DNA of 10,380 bases. Source: Caldithrix sp. (lineage in GTDB: Bacteria > Zhuqueibacterota > Zhuqueibacteria > Oceanimicrobiales > Oceanimicrobiaceae). The stretch's first letter is position 1, and the number at the start of each line of letters is the position of its first letter. Below are positions 5,688 to 10,380 of the stretch, one piece after another. Under the pieces are notes generated by a model that was not told the origin of the DNA, ran no database searches, and saw only the letters and a program-made list of their open reading frames with translations. The stretch is taken from assembly GCA_004357015.1 (NCBI GenBank), contig SMXE01000086.1, positions 1 to 10,380 on the forward strand, written 5' to 3'. A program made the translations under genes and the position numbers.

Positions 5688-8246
5688 ATGGAGCCGTTCA
5701 AAATTCTCAATGACCGATACTACCTGCTAACCGTTATCAGACGAGGCGGTTTTGGCACGGTTTACAAAGGCCGGGATTCCGTGCTGGGCAAGGATGTCGC
5801 GGTGAAAGAGATCAACCCGGACCTGGTTGACGACGCCTGGTTTGTCGACCGGTTCCGGAACGAGGCGCGCCACGTCGCAAAAATGAATCACCAGAACATC
5901 GTGCACATCTTCGACCTGGTGGAGTCTGACGAGGGCCGCTACTACATCGTCATGGAATATATTGACGGCCTCGACCTCGGAACACTGCTCAGAGAGTGCC
6001 AAACAGCCTCAACTCGTCTGCCACACCACCTTGCCGTACACATCGTCGCCGAAACCTGCAAGGCGCTCGACTATGCCCATAACTGTCGTAATTTCGATAA
6101 CAACGAACCGCTGAATCTCGTGCACCAGGATATTTCTCCGGGTAACATCATGGTTTCAAAAGCCGGAACCGTGAAACTGATCGACTTTGGTATTGCGGGT
6201 GCACCCAAACCAACGACTGCCGATGATGACACGTTGGCGCTGCGAGGCAAAGTCCAGTACATGTCGCCGGAGCAGGTCAGCGTCGGGCGGCAACTGGATA
6301 AACGCTCGGATATTTTTTCACTGGGCCTGGTGCTGTACGAGCTTCTGGAGGGCAAACGCTACTTCCATGACCAGGATGCCGACACAATAATTGAAACATT
6401 GAACAACGGTAAGCTCAAGCTTAAAGAACTTTCACACACGCCTAAACCACTGCAGAAGGTGCTCGGCCGGGCCATGGAGAAGTATCCGGACAATAGGTAT
6501 CAGAACGCCAACCAGTTCTACATCGATCTGGTCACCTACCTTGCACTCAACTCGGATACATCAGATTTTGACGCTGAACTCAACCAGTTTATTGCCGGAC
6601 TTTCTGGTGTTGATGCACTTGACACCCAGCCCGGGGCAACCCTCGACATCACTGAAGCCGATGCGTTATTTGATTCCGTTCAGGCGGACATCGAGCAGGC
6701 GCAGACGGATGAGGAACCTGAAGAGCCGACCGGTGACGTCTTGGGGGAAGATGACCTTGGCGAGAGTCTGCCAAGCCTCCCGGGCCTGGCGCCGTCATCT
6801 TCCAAGCCCGTTCAAACACCGCCAGTGCCGGCCAAGCCGCCTGAGTACTTCGAAGTTGGCGATGAAATCAAGACCGTGATCGACGTGATTCGCCTGTCGA
6901 CGCGGGGACAAAAAAAAGCGATCACGCGTAGCCTGATTGCCGTAGCTGCAGCGGCTTTTCTTTTCTTCGTGATAGATATTTTCTCGCAGTGGACCAGCAT
7001 TGGTACAGGTGTTTATGACTACCTGTTCCCACCAACCATTCGAGTGGCTTCGGTTCCCGCGGGTGCAAAAGTTTATCTGAATGACGAGGCCATTCCCGGC
7101 GTCACGCCACTCTCTATCGACGGCATCGAACCTGGCGTTTACCAGTTGAAGCTGACGCTTGACCCGTACAAGCCCATCGTCAAGTCGCTTCACGTGCCGG
7201 GCAAAGGGCAAGCCGAAATTAAAGGAGAGGACGTTCGCAGCGGGGACCAGCCGTACGCATTCAGTTTCAAGACAACTCTGGAGTTAGAATCCGTGCCTCC
7301 TGGCGCCGACGTTTATATCAACGGTACCAAATTCGGTCTGCAGACACCTTGTTCCGTGACGTGGGAAGTCGGCGAGCCTTGCGAAATCAGGATGGCCAGA
7401 AAGGGATTCAGTGATCTCGCGGGTTTCGCGTTTGCCGGTGAATTGATGCGTGAAGAAATAGATGATCGCCGGCTCTGGAGATTTGAGGTAGTGCAGGATC
7501 CCAGCCCGCGATACAAAGTGCGTGGCCTGTTCGGTAAGTTTGTGACCGTCAATTCTACGCCATCGCGGGCGGCCATTTACCTGGATGGTGCGAATGATCC
7601 TGTTGGCACGACCGGCGACGGTGCCCAGCTTTTCCTGATGGCGGCCAAGCACACACTTGTATTGAAAAAGAAGGGATATAATGCCCGCACGATCAATATT
7701 TCGGTCAACGACGGGACGCCTGAGAAAGTATCGGCACTGCTCACCAGACCCGTGCGATTTTCTGCATACGATGCGACCAACGGCAAGAACAAAGACCTTG
7801 GTGCTTCTCTTAAGCGGCTGGTCCGGAATGGCAAAACAGTTAGCTCCGGAAGGCGGACGCCCTTCACGCTCAATCTCCAGCCACGGCCGTACACGGCCAC
7901 CTTTTCCAGGCCGGGATTCAAAGACGCCCGGGTGGATATCTCTTCGAGGGATAGAGCTGTAACCGTCAGGCTCGAGCCTGTCGCATCAAGATTTTCGGTG
8001 GTTGTTTTAGACAAGGCTTCCGGCAGCCCCTTGAGCAACGTTGAGGTAAGGATCAGAGCGCTCGATGAGCCAGCCGCTCCGGAATCTGTCGATGTCACAG
8101 ACATAGACGGTACCGTCAGCGGTCAGGTTGAGCCGGGTTTGTATCTCTTCCGTACCAGCAAGATCCGGTACGAATATCAGGAACAGTCTGTCGCCATTCG
8201 CTCCGGAGGAATGACATTGATCGAGTTTAATCTGGCAAGGAACTGA
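5688..8246 (+). CDS. Membrane Ser/Thr kinase with PEGA repeats
   Basis: This is an 852-residue Hanks-type kinase. The N-terminal catalytic domain (about 10-283) shows the glycine loop RGGFGTVYKG (19-28), the ATP lysine in VAVKEI (K40), the alpha-C glutamate (E59), the catalytic loop HQDISPGN (146-153), DFG (166-168), MSPEQ (192-196), the DIFSLG helix start (208-213) and a late Arg (R270). The catalytic loop has HQD rather than HRD. An acidic, Pro-rich linker (about 310-390) leads to one transmembrane helix (about 412-432), placing the rest outside the cytoplasm. Three PEGA-type units follow: 451-512 (SVPAGAKVYLNDE), 530-600 (SVPPGADVYING) and 617-686 (STPSRAAIYLDG). After them come a beta-rich stretch (689-764) and a carboxypeptidase-regulatory-like domain (767-849, with VTDIDGT). 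PEGA domains are thought to bind cell-wall or surface components. All catalytic residues are present, so it should be active. The position between secretin and FHA protein suggests it phosphorylates envelope-machine parts or the FHA partner. Confidence 0.92.
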   Translation: MEPFKILNDRYYLLTVIRRGGFGTVYKGRDSVLGKDVAVKEINPDLVDDAWFVDRFRNEARHVAKMNHQNIVHIFDLVESDEGRYYIVMEYIDGLDLGTLLRECQTASTRLPHHLAVHIVAETCKALDYAHNCRNFDNNEPLNLVHQDISPGNIMVSKAGTVKLIDFGIAGAPKPTTADDDTLALRGKVQYMSPEQVSVGRQLDKRSDIFSLGLVLYELLEGKRYFHDQDADTIIETLNNGKLKLKELSHTPKPLQKVLGRAMEKYPDNRYQNANQFYIDLVTYLALNSDTSDFDAELNQFIAGLSGVDALDTQPGATLDITEADALFDSVQADIEQAQTDEEPEEPTGDVLGEDDLGESLPSLPGLAPSSSKPVQTPPVPAKPPEYFEVGDEIKTVIDVIRLSTRGQKKAITRSLIAVAAAAFLFFVIDIFSQWTSIGTGVYDYLFPPTIRVASVPAGAKVYLNDEAIPGVTPLSIDGIEPGVYQLKLTLDPYKPIVKSLHVPGKGQAEIKGEDVRSGDQPYAFSFKTTLELESVPPGADVYINGTKFGLQTPCSVTWEVGEPCEIRMARKGFSDLAGFAFAGELMREEIDDRRLWRFEVVQDPSPRYKVRGLFGKFVTVNSTPSRAAIYLDGANDPVGTTGDGAQLFLMAAKHTLVLKKKGYNARTINISVNDGTPEKVSALLTRPVRFSAYDATNGKNKDLGASLKRLVRNGKTVSSGRRTPFTLNLQPRPYTATFSRPGFKDARVDISSRDRAVTVRLEPVASRFSVVVLDKASGSPLSNVEVRIRALDEPAAPESVDVTDIDGTVSGQVEPGLYLFRTSKIRYEYQEQSVAIRSGGMTLIEFNLARN

Positions 8247-8262
8247 AATCGGGAAAACAGCT

Positions 8263-10380
8263 ATGCCCAGGCTTATTCTAAAAAAGAACGACGTGCTGGT
8301 CAGAGAATTTGAATTTGACCGGTCCAAGACCGTGTTTATGGTTGGCGCAGATGTCGAAAACGACCTTGTCGTCGATGACGAAAACATCTCTAGCAAGCAT
8401 CTCAAGGTTGAGCGCATCAACAACAGTTTCTATTTGCAGATCATCAACACGGCTTTTCCTACGCAATTCAATGGCCGCCCGCTCCTGCGCAGAGTGCAAA
8501 TCGTTGATGGGGATGAGATCACCCTGGGCGAATACAGCCTGCTGTTTCGGCACGACAAGACGCCGTTGCCTGCCGCGAACTACGACGAAGATCTTGAAAT
8601 TATCGGTGCCGACGACCCCGTCAATGTTTTTGAGTTCGATCCGACAGAACCGGTGCAGACGCCGCCCAATCTGAACGAAAATATTGTTTTTGAACAGGCG
8701 ATATCAAGCCAATCTGACTCCTCAGAGATCATAGATCTGCCTAAGCTCTCAGACGCCTTTGTTACAGGAACCGGGAAAGATGACAACGGCGTCGATATCT
8801 CGGAAGAGAAACATTCAGACTACTATCTCCTTGCAATTCACGGTCCTTACATTGGTAAACGCTACCCCTTGAAACGCGGCGACACCAAGATCGGGCGTGA
8901 CAACACTTTGAATGACATCATCATCAGAAACAACGAGGATGGCGTGCTCGATCCCAGCGTTTCGAGGCGGCATGCCACGGTCAGTTACCGCAACGGTCAG
9001 TTCTTTGTCACAGACAAAAGAAGCAAGACCAGAACCTTCGTCAATCAGACGAAGCTTGAACCAACCGATGAAGTGGTGGTTCATGAAGGCGACGAGATCG
9101 AAATCGTCAGTGATCAGAAGAGTACGATTTTCCGTCTCACCCGAACAGATGTCAGTGATTTCAGGTCACCGCGCAAGGCGGGTCTCTGGTGGGTGCGTTA
9201 CTCGGGAAGGTTGTTTGTGTTGCTTTCTCTTGTGAGCATCGTGGTTGCCGCGGGTGCCATTGGCCTGTATGTTAAGAATCAGAAAGCAATTTCCCAAAAA
9301 CCCGAGCAACTCAAATTGGTTGAGGAGGTGTGGTTCCTGGCGCCGGCTTCCCTGGGAGACAGGCTCACTACGGCGACTCTTGCGGTTTCGGACCTGGACG
9401 GCAACGGTCAGGTTGACATCGTATTTACCGACACCGAGAATCACCTCACCGCGTTGGATGGTGTGACGAAGACAAAGTTATGGCAGAATACCGAGCTTGA
9501 AGTCCGGTACGATATTCCCATCGTGCTGGCCGACCTGAACAAGAATGGTTTGCAAGATGTGCTGGTGGTCGGTTTGGATGGCCGTCTGCACGCGTACGAC
9601 GGCGCTAACGGCGCTGAAATCTGGCTCAGCCCGATCCTGGGCGAAGCTGTCAGCGGGCCGCCGGTGGTGGACGATTTTAACGACGATGGCCTCAACGACG
9701 TGGCTATTTGCTCACAGGCAGGCGACATTCACATCGGCTATGGCAGTGTTTTCGAAGTCAACTGGAAAAGAATCGCGACGCAATTCAGCTTCAAGGCGTC
9801 GCCTTCGTGCGCGGACTTGGATGATGACGGCCAAAATGAAATATTCATCGGCACCGAAGACGGCAAGCTTCTGACCGTGACCGAAGACGGCAATGTCGCG
9901 ATTCTCAACTTGAGTGAAAAAATAAACGAAGCCGCCGGGGAAGTCGGAAAACGACATGTTCTCAGGAAGCCGGCAGCGTTCGGTGACCTGGACGGTGACG
10001 GTGTACCGGACATGATTGCAGGTTCGGTGGCCGGAGATTTTTTGGCGATGTCGGGATTGACGCAGCGTCCGATCTGGCATGAGAAACTACATCATGCATC
10101 GCTGTTCACGGAACAGAATTTCGCGCCTGTTGTCGGCAAGCTGAACGATGACAATTTCGATGACGTGGTACTTGTGACAAACCAATTGATTAGAGTTGTG
10201 GCCGGCAGCAATGACGCAGGTAATCCCAAGCCTGTCCTTTGGGACTATTACGTGGACGCCGAAGACTATTTCGTTGCCGCGCCGGCGCTGGCCGATTTCA
10301 ACAAGGACGGCTCAAACGACGTCATCATCGCCGCCCGCAGTGGCACAGTGTCCGTATTTGATGGGAAAAGCGGCAAGATC
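8263..10380 (+). CDS. Tandem-FHA, TM, FG-GAP/VCBS protein (partial)
   Basis: The ATG lies 16 nt after the kinase stop, and the frame is open for 706 codons to the window edge, so the C-terminus is missing. FHA 1 (about 3-97) has VGADVENDLVV (27-37), SSKH (43-46) and FNGR (69-72): the phosphothreonine-binding Arg after Gly is replaced by Ala. An acidic linker (105-183) follows. FHA 2 (about 187-293) is canonical, with IGRDN (210-214), SRRH (234-237) and VNQT (260-263). A basic stretch (301-316) and a transmembrane helix (about 317-337) give an N-in topology. The outer part (from 370) has seven calcium-loop-like FG-GAP/VCBS repeats, consistent with a beta-propeller. FHA domains read phosphothreonine, so the protein is a natural partner of the adjacent kinase. 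The FHA, TM and repeat calls are strong; the ligand is unknown. Only a weak GGGAAA precedes the start. Confidence 0.88.
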   Translation, partial: MPRLILKKNDVLVREFEFDRSKTVFMVGADVENDLVVDDENISSKHLKVERINNSFYLQIINTAFPTQFNGRPLLRRVQIVDGDEITLGEYSLLFRHDKTPLPAANYDEDLEIIGADDPVNVFEFDPTEPVQTPPNLNENIVFEQAISSQSDSSEIIDLPKLSDAFVTGTGKDDNGVDISEEKHSDYYLLAIHGPYIGKRYPLKRGDTKIGRDNTLNDIIIRNNEDGVLDPSVSRRHATVSYRNGQFFVTDKRSKTRTFVNQTKLEPTDEVVVHEGDEIEIVSDQKSTIFRLTRTDVSDFRSPRKAGLWWVRYSGRLFVLLSLVSIVVAAGAIGLYVKNQKAISQKPEQLKLVEEVWFLAPASLGDRLTTATLAVSDLDGNGQVDIVFTDTENHLTALDGVTKTKLWQNTELEVRYDIPIVLADLNKNGLQDVLVVGLDGRLHAYDGANGAEIWLSPILGEAVSGPPVVDDFNDDGLNDVAICSQAGDIHIGYGSVFEVNWKRIATQFSFKASPSCADLDDDGQNEIFIGTEDGKLLTVTEDGNVAILNLSEKINEAAGEVGKRHVLRKPAAFGDLDGDGVPDMIAGSVAGDFLAMSGLTQRPIWHEKLHHASLFTEQNFAPVVGKLNDDNFDDVVLVTNQLIRVVAGSNDAGNPKPVLWDYYVDAEDYFVAAPALADFNKDGSNDVIIAARSGTVSVFDGKSGKI
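9391..10320 (+). repeat. Seven FG-GAP/VCBS calcium-loop repeats
   Basis: Within the FHA protein, Asp-rich loops recur at residues 377 (DLDGNGQVD), 424 (DLNKNGLQD), 471 (DFNDDGLND), 518 (DLDDDGQNE), 575 (DLDGDGVPD), 626 (KLNDDNFDD) and 678 (DFNKDGSND). The first four are spaced exactly 47 residues apart; later spacings are 57, 51 and 52. The sixth lacks the first Asp and the Gly and may bind calcium poorly. Several repeats also carry a PQQ-propeller-like tail (HAYDGANGAEIW at 443-454). Seven blades would fill a typical propeller, but more repeats may lie beyond the window. Confidence 0.8.

Noticed and set aside
5688-6540. Pseudokinase
   Set aside because: The Lys, alpha-C Glu, catalytic Asp, Asn and DFG Asp are all present; only the HRD Arg is changed to Gln, which does not remove catalysis.
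7577-8104. Minus-strand open frame of 175 codons opposite the PEGA region
   Set aside because: It has low-complexity Ser/Thr/Leu composition typical of an antisense shadow, and the sense strand encodes continuous PEGA-type domains.

Overview
This window comes from a diderm bacterium, because it encodes an outer-membrane secretin. Coding DNA is mixed in composition (roughly half G+C by eye) and the intergenic DNA is more AT-rich. Fused pilus-alignment proteins, a PEGA-domain serine/threonine kinase and a kinase-linked FHA protein suggest one of the less-studied environmental lineages (for example FCB-group or deltaproteobacteria-like). The sequence alone does not fix the phylum, so treat that as inference.

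Layout: 1-60 holds the end of an upstream transcription unit with a hairpin terminator. 61-353 is an intergenic repeat-bounded element. 366-1598 is a PilT-type ATPase. 1596-1826 is a second element with the same ends as the first but a different middle. From 1834 on there is a tight same-strand run: a PilM-PilN fusion (1834-3504), a PilO-PilP fusion (3547-4434), a short PilQ-like secretin (4440-5666), a membrane-spanning serine/threonine kinase with PEGA repeats outside (5688-8246), and a tandem-FHA, single-TM, FG-GAP/VCBS-repeat protein (8263 to beyond 10380). Gaps in this run are 42, 5, 21 and 16 nt, so it reads as one operon. Everything is on the + strand.

The likely machine is a compact type IV pilus / type II secretion-like envelope assembly. 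The ATPase would work at the inner membrane, PilMN and PilOP would form the inner-membrane alignment complex (four classical proteins condensed into two), and the secretin would form the outer-membrane gate. The two downstream proteins look like a phospho-signalling module in the same operon. The kinase has a cytoplasmic catalytic domain and a PEGA-rich extracytoplasmic part. The FHA protein has cytoplasmic phosphothreonine-reader domains and an extracytoplasmic calcium-loop propeller. Coupling of kinase/FHA signalling to the pilus-like apparatus is inferred from operon order and domain logic. No major pilin, extension ATPase (PilB), platform protein (PilC) or prepilin peptidase (PilD) is visible here, so those parts must be elsewhere or absent.

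The other notable signal is the pair of intergenic elements around the ATPase gene. They share near-identical ends, carry 7-nt periodic GGC/GCC arrays in opposite orientation at the two ends, and are bordered by TAGAA-like direct repeats.
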